Origin: Microbacterium kyungheense
GTDB lineage: Bacteria; Actinomycetota; Actinomycetes; Actinomycetales; Microbacteriaceae
Reading direction: 5' to 3'
Assembly: GCF_006783905.1 (NCBI RefSeq)
Contig: NZ_VFPE01000001.1
Span: 1,116,001 to 1,180,000 of the forward strand
Length of the DNA stretch: 64,000 bases
Part shown: piece by piece, positions 1 through 8,652 of the stretch
How positions within the stretch are numbered: position 1 is the stretch's first letter
How the letters are laid out: every line of letters starts with the position of its first letter
The notes under the pieces: model-generated
What the model saw: the letters and a program-made list of their open reading frames with translations, nothing else
Told to the model about the DNA's origin: nothing
Databases searched by the model: none
Position numbers and translations under genes: made by a program

Positions 1-965
1 AGGCGAAGCTCGACAAGGGTCGCGGTTCGGTCGCCACGGTGCTCATCCAGTCCGGAACGCTGCGCGTCGGCGACGCGATCGTCGCGGGCACGGCCTACGG
101 CCGCGTGCGCGCCATGATCGACGAGAACGGCGACCCGGTCGAAGAGGCCTACCCGTCGCGTCCGGTCCAGGTGCAGGGTCTGAACTCCGTGCCCCGCGCC
201 GGCGACACGTTCATCGTCACGGAAGAGGACCGCACGGCCCGCCAGATCGCTGAGAAGCGTGAGGCGGCCGAGCGCAACGCCCAGCTGGCCAAGGCTCGCA
301 AGCGCATCTCGCTCGAGGACTTCACCCGCGCTCTCGAAGAGGGCAAGGTCGAGTCGCTCAACCTCATCATCAAGGGCGACGTGTCGGGTGCCGTCGAGGC
401 GCTCGAGGAGTCGCTCCTCAAGATCGAGGTCGACGACTCGGTGCAGCTGCGGATCATCCACCGCGGCGTCGGTGCGATCACCGAGTCCGACATCAACCTG
501 GCGACGATCGACAACGCGATCGTCATCGGCTTCAACGTCCGTCCCGACACGAAGGCGCGCGAGCGCGCCGCCCGCGAGGGTGTGGACGTCCGGTTCTACT
601 CGGTCATCTACAACGCGATCGACGACGTCGAGCAGTCGCTCAAGGGCCTGCTCAAGCCGGAGTACGAAGAGGTCCAGTCGGGCGTGGCCGAGATCCGCGA
701 GGTGTTCCGCTCCTCGAAGTTCGGAAACATCGCCGGTGTCATCGTCCGCTCGGGCACGATCACGCGCAACGCCAAGGCGCGCGTCATCCGCGACGGCGTG
801 GTCATCGCCGACGGCCTGGCGATCGAGTCGCTGCGCCGCTTCAAGGACGACGTCACCGAGGTGCGCACCGACTACGAAGCCGGTATCGGCCTCGGCAAGT
901 ACAACGACATCCAGGTGGGCGACGAGATCGAGACCACCGAGATGGTCGAGAAGCCGCGCGGCTGA
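1..965 (+). CDS. infB: Translation initiation factor IF-2, C-terminal part (cut by window start)
   Basis: The reading frame is already open at base 3 and ends with TGA at 963-965, so this is the last ~320 residues of IF-2, the GTPase that places initiator tRNA on the 30S ribosome. It starts in the beta-barrel domain after the GTPase domain ([13 protein letters not shown], then TLRVGD and [14 protein letters not shown]). It continues through the linker helix rich in K, R and E and the C-terminal fMet-tRNA-binding barrel (ENDIQVGD-type ending, here [12 protein letters not shown]). The G motifs lie upstream of the window. The next gene is rbfA, the classical infB-rbfA order. Identity is near certain; only the 5' end is missing. 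Confidence 0.97.
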   Translation, partial: AKLDKGRGSVATVLIQSGTLRVGDAIVAGTAYGRVRAMIDENGDPVEEAYPSRPVQVQGLNSVPRAGDTFIVTEEDRTARQIAEKREAAERNAQLAKARKRISLEDFTRALEEGKVESLNLIIKGDVSGAVEALEESLLKIEVDDSVQLRIIHRGVGAITESDINLATIDNAIVIGFNVRPDTKARERAAREGVDVRFYSVIYNAIDDVEQSLKGLLKPEYEEVQSGVAEIREVFRSSKFGNIAGVIVRSGTITRNAKARVIRDGVVIADGLAIESLRRFKDDVTEVRTDYEAGIGLGKYNDIQVGDEIETTEMVEKPRG

Positions 966-975
966 GTCCGCGTTC

Positions 976-1011
976 TGATTCCGGATGCCTCCTCGGAGGC
1001 ATCCGGAATCA
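976..1011. terminator. Perfect hairpin between infB and rbfA
   Basis: Arms 977-992 and 995-1010 are perfectly complementary (core GATTCCGGATGCCTCC), and the flanking T976/A1011 also pair, giving a 16-17 bp stem with a tight loop. It begins 11 bases after the infB stop and ends 20 bases before the rbfA start. It may terminate or attenuate infB transcription or act as an mRNA stabiliser. No T-run follows, as is common for actinobacterial terminators. The arm carries the GGATGCC core seen in several other terminators here. Confidence 0.7.
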
Positions 1012-1031
1012 CCCCCTTAAGGAGCACAATC

Positions 1032-1466
1032 ATGGCCAGCGAACGTCAGGCCCGCCTGGGCGACCGCATCCGCGTGATCCTCGCCGAGCGGCTGGAGAAG
1101 GGTCTGCGCGACCCGCGACTCGGCTTCGTGACCATCACCGACGTCCGCGTGACCGGTGACCTGCAGCACGCGTCGGTGTTCTACACCGTGCTCGGCACCG
1201 CCGAGGAGCGCGAGGCTTCGGCCCAGGCGCTGAAGTCGGCGACCGGGATGCTGCGGTCCGAGGTCGGCAAGCACCTCAACGTGCGCCTCACGCCGAGCCT
1301 GGAGTTCATCGCGGATGCGATCCCCGAGAACGCCGTGCACATCGAGGATCTGCTGCGCGAGGCGCGCGAGCGCGACCAGTCCGTCGCGGGTCTCGCGGCC
1401 GGTGCCACGTACGCCGGCGAGGCCGACCCGTACCTGAAGCCCCGCGAGCTCGGCGACGAGGACTGA
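1032..1466 (+). CDS. rbfA: 30S ribosome-binding factor A
   Basis: A 144-residue RbfA, the cold-shock-linked factor that binds the 30S subunit and helps 16S rRNA 5'-end maturation. The KH-like fold is recognisable from the N-terminal helix (RLGDRIRVILAERLEKGLRDPRL), then FVTITDVRVTGDLQHASVFYTV and the later RLTPSLEFIAD strand. A charged tail follows (residues ~125-144), longer than the E. coli protein (133 aa). ATG 1032 is preceded by an AAGGAG Shine-Dalgarno at about 1018-1023. It follows infB, the normal operon position, and is convergent with mutY. Confidence 0.97.
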   Translation: MASERQARLGDRIRVILAERLEKGLRDPRLGFVTITDVRVTGDLQHASVFYTVLGTAEEREASAQALKSATGMLRSEVGKHLNVRLTPSLEFIADAIPENAVHIEDLLREARERDQSVAGLAAGATYAGEADPYLKPRELGDED

Positions 1467-1479
1467 GTCCCGGCCCTCG

Positions 1480-1568
1480 GGCTCACAGACTTCGCAGAAA
1501 CGCGTGGGAATCGCAGGATTCCCGCGCGTTTCTGCGCAGGACGTCAGGATCTGCGAAGTCTGTGAGCC
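1480..1568. repeat. Nested double-stem palindrome between rbfA and mutY
   Basis: Two overlapping inverted repeats. An outer 18-bp pair joins 1480-1497 with 1551-1568 (perfect). An inner 19-bp pair joins 1494-1512 with 1517-1535 (one G-T wobble) around a GCAG tetraloop. Bases 1494-1497 belong to both, so the two stems compete at that edge. It lies exactly between convergent genes and can act as a two-way terminator, but its size and architecture resemble a dispersed palindromic element. A similar nested element is at 20285-20361, and both contain GCAGGACGT. Confidence 0.75.
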
Positions 1569-1571
1569 GGT

Positions 1572-2453
1572 TCAGCGGGGGAGCCGTAGCATCTCGTCGG
1601 ATGCTTCGGCCAGCCCGTCCGTGATGAGCGAGTCGATCGCGCGGTCGCGCTGCAGCGCGTCGGGCCAGTCCGGTACGACCTCTGCCAGCGGGACGGCGTG
1701 GGCGGCGGCATCCCTCAGCGTCTTCAGCACCGCGCCCCGCGCCTGACGGTCGCTGCCCTCATAGCGCGCCTGTTTGCGGCGGTCGTCCCCGGTGTCGGGT
1801 CGCCCCGCGGCGAGCCACGCGCAGCGGTCACGCAGTGGGCAGATCTCGCACCGCGGCGACCGCGCCGTGCACACGATGGCGCCGAGCTCCATGGCGGCGG
1901 CGTTCACGACCGCTGAGGTCGCCACGTCCGCGGGCAGGATCGCCGCCATCGCTTCGAGGTCGCGGCGCGACGGCGGCCCCGGCTGCGAGCGCCCGTCGAT
2001 CGCGCGCGCGAGGACTCGCCGCGTGTTCGTGTCGACGACGGGATGCCGGTCGCCGTACGCGAAGACGGCCACGGCGCGCGCGGTGTAGTCGCCGATCCCG
2101 GTGAGGGCGAGCAGCGCGTCGACGTCGCGCGGCACGACGCCGTCATGACGGTCGCGGATCTCGACGGCCGCGCGGTGCAGCCACAGCGCGCGGCGCGGAT
2201 AGCCGAGGTTCGCCCACTGCCGCACCGCGTCGGCCGGCGCCGCCGCGGCGAGATCGGTGGGAGCGGGCCAGCGCTGCAGCCACGCCTCCAGGTGCGGGAT
2301 GACCCGGTTCACCGGGGTCTGCTGCAGCATGAACTCGCTGACCAGCACGCCCCATGCCCCGAACTCCGGATGCCGCCACGGGAGGTCCCGCGCGTTCTCG
2401 CGGTACCACGCCACGAGAGGCGTCGCGAGATCGGGTCGCGCAGCGGTCGTCAC
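1572..2453 (-). CDS. mutY: A/G-specific adenine glycosylase
   Basis: MutY removes adenine mispaired with 8-oxoguanine or G in base-excision repair. The 293-residue protein shows the catalytic Glu in SEFMLQQTP (E40), the helix-hairpin-helix LTGIGDYTARAV (117-128), the catalytic Asp in VVDTNTRR (D141) and a [4Fe-4S] cluster loop with Cys 195, 202, 205 and 211 (C-X6-C-X2-C-X5-C). It ends about 80 residues after the cluster, so the E. coli-type C-terminal 8-oxoG recognition (NUDIX-like) domain is short or replaced. GTG 2453 is chosen because GGAG lies nine bases upstream; GTG 2459 is the alternative. It is convergent with rbfA. Confidence 0.93.
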   Translation of the reverse strand: MTTAARPDLATPLVAWYRENARDLPWRHPEFGAWGVLVSEFMLQQTPVNRVIPHLEAWLQRWPAPTDLAAAAPADAVRQWANLGYPRRALWLHRAAVEIRDRHDGVVPRDVDALLALTGIGDYTARAVAVFAYGDRHPVVDTNTRRVLARAIDGRSQPGPPSRRDLEAMAAILPADVATSAVVNAAAMELGAIVCTARSPRCEICPLRDRCAWLAAGRPDTGDDRRKQARYEGSDRQARGAVLKTLRDAAAHAVPLAEVVPDWPDALQRDRAIDSLITDGLAEASDEMLRLPR

Positions 2454-2576
2454 GGGCACGCGCTCCAGCGTATGCGCTCGCGAAACGCCGGGATGCGCCG
2501 ATGGCCGGGACGGGGCCGCCCCTCGGGGCCGCCCGCCGGGGACGGGCGGCCCATCGCCGCGCCGTAGGCTGGAGAC

Positions 2577-3251
2577 ATGCGCCTGCCCATCACGCCCCCC
2601 ACGACGCTGTGGCGCGAACTGCGCGACCGGGTGCGGCGACGGTACCCCGCGGGACGCGTCGTGGTCGCGGTCGACGGCCTGGACGGTGCGGGCAAGACGG
2701 TGTTCGCCGACGGGCTGGCCGAGGTATTCGCCGAGGCCGGCGACGCGGTGTTCCGGGCGGGGATCGACGGGTTCCACCGGCCGCGCGCCGAGCGGTACGC
2801 GCTCGGACGCCGCAGCCCCGAGGGGTTCTACCGCGATTCGTACGACTACGCCACCTTCCGCCGCGTGCTGCTGGACCCGTTCCGGGACGGCGCGCAGACC
2901 GCGGGGACGACCGGGTTCCAGCTCGCGGCGTTCGATGTCGCCCGCGACGCTCCCGTCGAGTCCCAGTGGGTGACCGCGCCGCGCGACGCGGTGCTCGTCG
3001 TCGACGGGATCTTCCTCCACCGCCCCGAGCTGCAGGACCTGTGGGACTGGTCGATCTGGCTGGACGCACCGTTCACCGTCACCTACGCCCGCATGGCGCT
3101 CCGCGACGGCAGCGACCCCGACCCGGATGCGCCCTCCAACGCGCGCTACCGGCAGGGTCAGCAGCTGTACCTCGACGAGGCGCACCCGCGTGAGGCCGCG
3201 GACGTCGTCGTCGACAACGCCGACCTCGCGCACCCCCGGATCGCCGGCTGA
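2577..3251 (+). CDS. Uridine-kinase-like P-loop kinase
   Basis: A 224-residue P-loop kinase of the uridine kinase/phosphoribulokinase-like family, with Walker A GLDGAGKT at residues 34-41, a GIDGFHRPR segment and VLVVDGIFLHRPEL resembling the Udk 'EGI' region. The substrate is not certain; nucleoside or small-metabolite phosphorylation in the cytosol is the family role. ATG 2577 lies six bases after a -10 box TAGGCT (2565-2570), so the mRNA is probably leaderless. The TGA overlaps the truB ATG (TGATG), implying coupled translation. It is divergent from mutY. Confidence 0.8.
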   Translation: MRLPITPPTTLWRELRDRVRRRYPAGRVVVAVDGLDGAGKTVFADGLAEVFAEAGDAVFRAGIDGFHRPRAERYALGRRSPEGFYRDSYDYATFRRVLLDPFRDGAQTAGTTGFQLAAFDVARDAPVESQWVTAPRDAVLVVDGIFLHRPELQDLWDWSIWLDAPFTVTYARMALRDGSDPDPDAPSNARYRQGQQLYLDEAHPREAADVVVDNADLAHPRIAG

Positions 3252-4156
3252 TGGCCGCGCCGGGCATCCTGCTGGTCGACAAGCCGCAGGGGATCACGAG
3301 TCACGACGTCGTCGCCCGTGCGCGGCGCGCGCTCGGCACCCGCAAGATCGGGCATGCCGGCACCCTCGACCCGATGGCGACGGGACTGCTCGTGCTGGGC
3401 GTCGAGGGCGCGACGCGGCTGCTGACGTTCGTCGTCGGTCTCGACAAGACCTATGAGGCGACGATCCGCCTGGGCGTCTCGACCGACACCGACGACGCCG
3501 ACGGGCAGATCGTCGCGACGGTGGATGCCTCGTTCCTCGACTCCGCCCGCATCGCCGAGGCCGTCGCGCCGCTGACGGGCCGCATCTCGCAGGTGCCGAG
3601 CACGTTCTCGGCCATCAAGGTCGACGGGCGCCGCGCCTACGACCTCGCGCGCGCGGGCGAGGACGTGCAGCTCAAGGCACGGGAGGTGACCGTGTCGCGG
3701 TTCGACGTGATCGCGGAGCGCCGTCCTTCGACCGGCTCAGGGACCGAAGGCGTCGTCGATCTCGACGTCGTCGTGGACTGCTCCAGCGGCACCTACATCC
3801 GCTCGCTCGCTCGGGACCTCGGCGCCGCGCTCGGCGTCGGCGGGCACCTCACCGCTCTGCGACGCATCCGTATCGGGCCGTTCGATGTGACACGGGCGGC
3901 AGCCGTCGACGCCCTCGCCGAGGCGCCGCAGGTCCCACCGGCCGACGCGGCCGCCGCCGTCCTCGGGCGCTTCGACGTCACCGCCGACGAGGCGCGCGAC
4001 CTGCGCCACGGCAAGCGGCTGACCGGCGCGGCCGCGCGGCTCAGCGCGAGCCCCACCGCCGCCGTCGACCCCGACGGCGTGCTGGTCGGCATCGTCGAGC
4101 GCCGCGGCGCCGACGTCAAGAGCGCCATGAATATGCCCGAGGAGGCGGCCCGATGA
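3251..4156 (+). CDS. truB: tRNA pseudouridine(55) synthase
   Basis: TruB makes pseudouridine 55 in the T-loop of tRNAs. The catalytic Asp is D40 in GHAGTLDPMATGLL, preceded by ILLVDKPQGITSHDVV. The KTYEA, YIRSLARDLG and C-terminal PUA-like region are present; 301 residues is a usual length. Residues ~158-168 (RRPSTGSGTEG) are an odd low-complexity insertion encoded by a short inverted repeat (3725-3750), probably a dispersed repeat accommodated in a surface loop. The start overlaps the kinase stop; the stop overlaps the next gene (ATGA). Confidence 0.95.
   Translation: MAAPGILLVDKPQGITSHDVVARARRALGTRKIGHAGTLDPMATGLLVLGVEGATRLLTFVVGLDKTYEATIRLGVSTDTDDADGQIVATVDASFLDSARIAEAVAPLTGRISQVPSTFSAIKVDGRRAYDLARAGEDVQLKAREVTVSRFDVIAERRPSTGSGTEGVVDLDVVVDCSSGTYIRSLARDLGAALGVGGHLTALRRIRIGPFDVTRAAAVDALAEAPQVPPADAAAAVLGRFDVTADEARDLRHGKRLTGAAARLSASPTAAVDPDGVLVGIVERRGADVKSAMNMPEEAAR
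3725..3750. repeat. Short dispersed repeat inside truB
   Basis: CCTTCG and CGAAGG form the ends of a 26-base element. Its minus strand reads GGTCCCTGAGCCGGTCGAAGG. The same pattern (GGTC-N2-GAGCC-N-GTCGAAG) occurs at 43703-43724 in efeB. Elements of this type are scattered in many actinobacterial genomes; here it is in frame and translated as RPSTGSGTEG. Confidence 0.6.
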
Positions 4157-4521
4157 TCCTGTGGTTCACGATCGTGCAGGTGGTGGTCGCCGTCGCGGCC
4201 GGCCTGTTCTGCATCATCGCGGGTCTGGCCGGGCGCCGCCCCAGCGACTGGACCGTCGGATCGCTGGCGCTGGTGGAACTGCTGCTCGTCGCGCAGGTCG
4301 TCATCGCGATCGTCTCGCCGTTCGCCGGCAACCCGCCGACCGGAAGCCTTCTCGAGTTCTGGGTCTACCTCGTCTCGGCGGTGCTCCTGCCGTTCGCCGC
4401 GGTCGCCTGGGCGCTCCTCGAGCGCAGTCGCTGGAGCACCGTCATCATGGGGGTGGCTGCGCTGTCGATCGCCGTCATGGTGTGGCGCATGCACGTGATC
4501 TGGACCCTCCAGCCCGCCTGA
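4153..4521 (+). CDS. Small four-helix membrane protein, function unknown
   Basis: 122 residues with about four hydrophobic segments (near 3-24, 34-54, 66-86 and 93-112), the first starting directly at the N-terminus (MILWFTIVQVVVAVAAGLF). ATG 4153 overlaps the truB stop, so it is translated in the truB operon. I do not recognise a family motif; it looks like the many short actinobacterial integral membrane proteins without assigned role. Confidence 0.75.
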   Translation: MILWFTIVQVVVAVAAGLFCIIAGLAGRRPSDWTVGSLALVELLLVAQVVIAIVSPFAGNPPTGSLLEFWVYLVSAVLLPFAAVAWALLERSRWSTVIMGVAALSIAVMVWRMHVIWTLQPA

Positions 4522-4561
4522 TGCGTCGCAGCGCGCGTCTGCGGCGCCGGCGGGTCGCGGC

Positions 4562-4591
4562 GGTTGCTGAGCGAGGAGCGTCAGCGACGAG
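4562..4591 (+). repeat. Possible copy of a dispersed TTGAGCGAG-type repeat
   Basis: The intergenic sequence GGTTGCTGAGCGAGGAGCG with a following GCGACGAG resembles, with substitutions, the element at 10097-10134 (GGTCGTTGAGCGAGCGAGG). Two copies only in this window, so the family assignment is tentative. Confidence 0.4.
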
Positions 4592-4644
4592 TCGACGTGC
4601 ATCCGGCTCCCGCCCTCGGGCGCACCGACTAAACTCAGGTGGTT

Positions 4645-5088
4645 ATGTCGTCGCCCGCCCGCCCCCGTATGACCGGCATCGGCCGTGTGCTCGTGATCGT
4701 CTACGCGATCATGGCCCTCGGCGCCACCGGTAGGTCCTTCGTGCAGATCGTCGAGCGCTTCGACGAGGCCCCCCTCGCTTACACGCTGTCGGCCGCCTCT
4801 GCCGTCGTGTACATCGTCGCGACGCTCGCACTCGTGTTCGCCGGCCGCCGCGGCTGGTACGTCGTGGCGTGGGTGGCCATCGTCTTCGAATTGGTGGGCG
4901 TGCTGGTCGTGGGCACGCTGAGCCTCGTCGCGCCCGAGCTGTTCGCGCACGACTCCGTGTGGTCGTTCTACGGGCGCGGATACCTCTTCGTGCCGCTGGT
5001 GCTGCCGTTCCTAGGCCTCTGGTGGCTCGCCACGCACCGCCCCGCAGCCCGGCAGACGACGCCCGACACCGCGGCGGTGGCCTCGTGA
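4645..5088 (+). CDS. Membrane protein, function unknown, upstream of ribF
   Basis: 147 residues from ATG 4645. Four likely transmembrane segments are centred near residues 15, 47, 73 and 115; the last is followed by a polar tail. A TAAACT -10 box at 4630-4635 puts the transcript start about two bases before the ATG, so the mRNA has almost no leader; GTG 4639 is a less likely start. The stop overlaps the ribF GTG (GTGA). It may form an operon with ribF, but nothing in the sequence shows a functional link. Confidence 0.75.
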   Translation: MSSPARPRMTGIGRVLVIVYAIMALGATGRSFVQIVERFDEAPLAYTLSAASAVVYIVATLALVFAGRRGWYVVAWVAIVFELVGVLVVGTLSLVAPELFAHDSVWSFYGRGYLFVPLVLPFLGLWWLATHRPAARQTTPDTAAVAS

Positions 5089-6095
5089 TCGTCTTCCGCG
5101 ACCCGAGCGAAGTGCCGGCCGGCTTCGGCCCGTCGGTCGTGGCGATCGGCAAGTTCGACGGCGTGCACTCCGGCCACCGCGCCGTCATCGATCGCGCGAG
5201 AGTGGATGCCCTTCGTCTCGTCGATGACGCTTCTCGGTCGGCGACCGACGCGGACGCCGGCGCGCGCGTCGTCGCCGTGACGTTCGACCGCAACCCGCTG
5301 GCCCTGCTGCGTCCCGAGATCTGCCCGCAGAGCCTCGTCGGCGTGGAGCAGAAGCTGCGGCTGCTGGCTGACGCCGGAGCCGACGCCACGCTCATGCTGA
5401 CGTTCGACCGCGCGCTCGCGGACCTCGGCGCGCGCGAGTTCGTCGAGCACGTGCTCGTGGGCGCGCTCGGCGTGCGGATCGTCATGGTGGGCGCCGACTT
5501 CCGCTTCGGCCGCGGCGGCGCGGGCAATCCCGACCTGCTGCGCGAACTCGGACCCGAGTTCGGCTTCGAGGTGCACGTCGTCGACGACGTGCGTGCGATC
5601 GACGCCGGACGCCGCGTGTCGTCGACGTGGGTGCGCGAGTTGCTGGACGCGGGCGACGTCGCGGGCGCTGCCCGCCTGCTGGGTCGTCCGCACGCCGTGC
5701 GCGGCGAGGTCGTGCACGGTCTCAAGCGCGGCCGCGAACTCGGCTTCCCGACCGCCAACCTGTCGGCCGACCTCGAGGGCTTCGTCCCCGCCGAGGGCGT
5801 GTACGCCGGATGGCTGGTGGACGAGGGGACGCCGGAGGACGAGGCATCCTCCCCTCGCAGCAGCGTGCGGTACCCGGCGGCGATCAGCATCGGGACGAAC
5901 CCCACGTTCGACGACATCGACGTCCGCCAGGTCGAGGCGTACGTGCTCGACGAGACGGATCTCGACCTGTACGGCCACACGATCGAGGTGGAGTTCGTCG
6001 CGCGCATCCGGGGCATGGTGGCCTTCGACGACGTCGACGCGCTCATCACCCAGATGACCGACGACATCGTGCGGGTCCGACGGTCGCTCTCCTGA
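5085..6095 (+). CDS. ribF: Bifunctional riboflavin kinase / FAD synthetase
   Basis: RibF converts riboflavin to FMN and then FAD. The N-terminal adenylyltransferase domain has GKFDGVHSGHR (the nucleotidyltransferase G-x-HxGH region) and GADFRFGRGGAGN. The C-terminal kinase domain has GRELGFPTANL and SIGTNPTFDD. Its 336 residues match the bacterial bifunctional type. Residues ~47-60 hold an extra Ser/Asp/Ala-rich loop. GTG 5085 overlaps the preceding stop, so translation is coupled. ribF normally precedes rpsO; here rpsO is ~29.7 kb downstream. Confidence 0.95.
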   Translation: MIVFRDPSEVPAGFGPSVVAIGKFDGVHSGHRAVIDRARVDALRLVDDASRSATDADAGARVVAVTFDRNPLALLRPEICPQSLVGVEQKLRLLADAGADATLMLTFDRALADLGAREFVEHVLVGALGVRIVMVGADFRFGRGGAGNPDLLRELGPEFGFEVHVVDDVRAIDAGRRVSSTWVRELLDAGDVAGAARLLGRPHAVRGEVVHGLKRGRELGFPTANLSADLEGFVPAEGVYAGWLVDEGTPEDEASSPRSSVRYPAAISIGTNPTFDDIDVRQVEAYVLDETDLDLYGHTIEVEFVARIRGMVAFDDVDALITQMTDDIVRVRRSLS

Positions 6096-6138
6096 CCGGG
6101 GCGTAGACCTGCGGCTGCGACCGCCCTAGCATCGAGGC

Positions 6139-6519
6139 GTGTACGCACTGGGGGTGTGGGCCGCCGAAGCCGCGGCCGGGAATTCTGTCAACCTGTGGGG
6201 CGCGCTGGGCTGCGCCGTCGCGTACTCGGCCTCGCTGCTGGCGACGCTCGACGCCTTCGCCGACCTGATCCTCGCGAGGGGCGACGCCCCCGCGGGGCGG
6301 CTGACACCGGGGGTCGGGCTGAAGTTCGCCTCGAAGCTCGCCGCGGCGGCCATCGCCGTGGTGGCCGCGGCGATCGTGCTGGCGCTGGACGGGAACTGGT
6401 TCGCGTTCACCAGCCTGACGATCGCGTTCGTCGTGGTCGTCGGCATCGGCGTCGTCGTGCTGCTGCGCCACGCGAAGGTCGTGGCGGCGCGGCCGGCAGC
6501 GGCCACTGCGGGCGGCTGA
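6139..6519 (+). CDS. Small membrane protein, function unknown
   Basis: 126 residues with three hydrophobic stretches (about 18-38, 67-86 and 90-110) and an alanine-rich C-terminal tail. GTG 6139 is exactly six bases after a TAGCAT -10 box (6127-6132), the leaderless arrangement that recurs in this window. No recognisable domain. It lies between ribF and the deo regulator. Confidence 0.65.
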   Translation: MYALGVWAAEAAAGNSVNLWGALGCAVAYSASLLATLDAFADLILARGDAPAGRLTPGVGLKFASKLAAAAIAVVAAAIVLALDGNWFAFTSLTIAFVVVVGIGVVVLLRHAKVVAARPAAATAGG

Positions 6520-6564
6520 GGCATCCCGACTGACTGCTCGGCGGGGCGGCCAGCGTGCTCATGT

Positions 6565-6590
6565 GAGCAAGTTCTGTGCAGATGTTGCTC
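6565..6590. promoter_or_regulatory. Palindromic operator upstream of the SorC/DeoR-type regulator
   Basis: A 26-base dyad of the form GAGCAA-N2-TCTG-N2-CAGA-N2-TTGCTC, with 20 of 26 positions symmetric. It is centred about 60 bases before the regulator start. Long symmetric operators are usual for this regulator family; the likely reading is autoregulation of the deo operon, relieved by deoxyribose phosphate. No clear -10 is assigned. Confidence 0.7.
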
Positions 6591-6638
6591 CCTTGTGCGC
6601 GCGTGTGTCAGCCTGGAGGTGACGACGAAGGGAGGATC

Positions 6639-7583
6639 GTGGACGCCGTCGACGAACTCCTCTCGATCCGTGCCGCCGAGCTCTACTACGAAGAGAACCT
6701 CACGCAGGAAGAGATCGGCAAGAGCCTGCAGATCACCCGCTGGAAGGTGGGGCGCCTGCTGACCCAGGCGAAGGATGCCGGCTTCGTGCGCATCGAGATC
6801 CTCCACTCGCGGGCGCGCCGCCCGCAGCTCGAACGCCGTCTGCGCGACGAGCGCGGGCTCGCCGACGCCGTCGTGGTCTCGCGCGCCGGCGTGCGCAGCG
6901 AGGACGAGCTGCAGCAGCGGGTCGCCCAGGCCGCCGCCGACCACCTGACCTCGCTGCGGCCGAGCCCGCGCGTGCTGGGGGTCAGCTGGGGCCGGACCCT
7001 GACCGAGGTCGCGCACCACCTGCGCGACGGCTGGTCCTCGCACACCGATGTCGTGCAGATCAACGGCGGCGTCAGCATGAGCCCGCGGCCGGGCACGGCG
7101 GCGGCCACCGCCGTCGGCATCGCTCAGAAGGGCGGCGGCAGCGCTGCGCTGCTGCCGAGCCCCGCGATCCTCGAACATCGGGCCACGAAGGACGCGATCG
7201 AGGCCGACCGCGTCGTGGCCCGCGTGCGAGAGCTCGCTCGCTCCGCCGACGCGTACCTGTTCAGCGCCGGCGCCGCCGACCACGGCTCGGTGCACGTCGA
7301 CAGCGGTTACCTGTCCGCGTCCGATATCGATCGTCTCGTGGCCGCCGGCGCAGTGGGTGACGTCGTCGGACGCTACATCGACGCCGACGGGCGGATCGTC
7401 GACGCCGACCTCGACGCCCGCACCGTGGGCCTGTCGCTCGACGAGCTGCGCGACGCCCGCGTCGCGATCGCCGCCATCGCCGGGGCGGCAAAGCGCGCCG
7501 TCGCCGCGGCGGTCGTCGCCTCGGGTCTGTGCACCGTGCTCGTCACCGACGAGTCCACCGCCCTCCAGCTGCTCGACGGCTGA
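6639..7583 (+). CDS. SorC-family (DeoR-like) sugar-phosphate-responsive transcriptional regulator
   Basis: 314 residues. The N-terminal helix-turn-helix reads TQEEIGKSLQITRWKVGRLL (about residues 17-37), followed by a SorC sugar-binding domain (GVSWGRTLTEVA, VQINGGVS, and the DVVGRYIDADGRIVD segment typical of the family). It sits directly upstream of deoC, as B. subtilis DeoR (same fold) does, so the predicted effector is deoxyribose-5-phosphate. GTG 6639 follows GGGAGG closely (three bases), a tight but usable spacing. A strong palindrome lies at 6565-6590. Confidence 0.88.
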   Translation: MDAVDELLSIRAAELYYEENLTQEEIGKSLQITRWKVGRLLTQAKDAGFVRIEILHSRARRPQLERRLRDERGLADAVVVSRAGVRSEDELQQRVAQAAADHLTSLRPSPRVLGVSWGRTLTEVAHHLRDGWSSHTDVVQINGGVSMSPRPGTAAATAVGIAQKGGGSAALLPSPAILEHRATKDAIEADRVVARVRELARSADAYLFSAGAADHGSVHVDSGYLSASDIDRLVAAGAVGDVVGRYIDADGRIVDADLDARTVGLSLDELRDARVAIAAIAGAAKRAVAAAVVASGLCTVLVTDESTALQLLDG

Positions 7584-7630
7584 CCCCCTCGTCCCCGCGC
7601 CCCGCGCACTCCATGAAAGGCAATCCCGAC

Positions 7631-8638
7631 ATGTCCGGCACCTCCATCGTGACGCTGCCCGAGCGGGCCGTAGAGCTCCTCGGCGGCCAACCCGACGACA
7701 CGACGCTGCGCCGCTATCTGCACGGTCTGCCGGGCGTCGACGCGGTCGGCCTCGAGCAGCGCGCGGCCGCGCTCGGCACGAGGTCCATCAAGACCTCGTC
7801 CAAGGCCTGGGCGCTCGACCGGATCATCCAGCTCATAGACCTGACGACGCTCGAGGGCGCCGACACCCCCGGCAAGGTGCGGTCGCTGGTCGCGAAGGCG
7901 CTGAATCCGGATGCTTCCGACCAGACCACACCGCGCGTCGCAGCGGTCTGCGTCTACGGCGACATGGTGCCGTACGCCGTCGAGGCGCTCGGCTCGGCGC
8001 ACGGCGACCCCGACGAGGGCGGCGTCAGCGTCGCCGCCGTCGCGACGGCGTTCCCGAGTGGACGCGCCTCGCTCGACATCAAGCTCGCCGACACGGCCGA
8101 AGCCGTCGCACACGGCGCCGACGAGATCGACATGGTGATCGACCGCGGCGCCTTCCTCTCCGGACGTTACGGGCAGGTGTTCGACCAGATCGCGCGCGTC
8201 AAGCAGGCCTGCCGCCGCGAGGACGGCACGTACGCGTCCCTCAAGGTGATCCTCGAGACGGGCGAGCTCAACACGTACGACAACATCAAGCGCGCCTCGT
8301 GGCTGGCGATCCTCGCCGGAGGCGACTTCATCAAGACGTCGACCGGCAAGGTGTCGCCCGCGGCGACGCTGCCCGTGACGCTCCTGATGCTGGAGGTCGT
8401 CCGGGACTGGCATCGCGCGACCGGCGAGAAGGTCGGCGTCAAGCCGGCGGGCGGCATCCGCACGTCGAAGGACGCGATCAAGTACCTCGTCACCGTCGCC
8501 GAGACGGTGGGCGAGGAATGGCTGCAGCCGCACCTCTTCCGCTACGGCGCGTCGAGCCTCCTCAACGACGTTCTGCTGCAGCGGCAGAAGCTGAAGACCG
8601 GGCACTACTCCGGCGCCGACTACGTGACGATCGACTGA
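7631..8638 (+). CDS. deoC: Deoxyribose-phosphate aldolase
   Basis: DeoC splits 2-deoxyribose-5-phosphate into acetaldehyde and glyceraldehyde-3-phosphate. The Schiff-base Lys is K235 in FIKTSTGK and the second active-site Lys is K271 in GVKPAGGIRTSKDA. At 335 residues it belongs to the long DeoC class, not the ~250-residue enzyme of many bacteria. ATG 7631 follows AAAGG ten bases upstream; ATG 7613 is in frame but has no ribosome site. The downstream aldehyde dehydrogenase probably consumes the acetaldehyde. Confidence 0.96.
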   Translation: MSGTSIVTLPERAVELLGGQPDDTTLRRYLHGLPGVDAVGLEQRAAALGTRSIKTSSKAWALDRIIQLIDLTTLEGADTPGKVRSLVAKALNPDASDQTTPRVAAVCVYGDMVPYAVEALGSAHGDPDEGGVSVAAVATAFPSGRASLDIKLADTAEAVAHGADEIDMVIDRGAFLSGRYGQVFDQIARVKQACRREDGTYASLKVILETGELNTYDNIKRASWLAILAGGDFIKTSTGKVSPAATLPVTLLMLEVVRDWHRATGEKVGVKPAGGIRTSKDAIKYLVTVAETVGEEWLQPHLFRYGASSLLNDVLLQRQKLKTGHYSGADYVTID

Positions 8639-8652
8639 ACCGGGACACCGAC

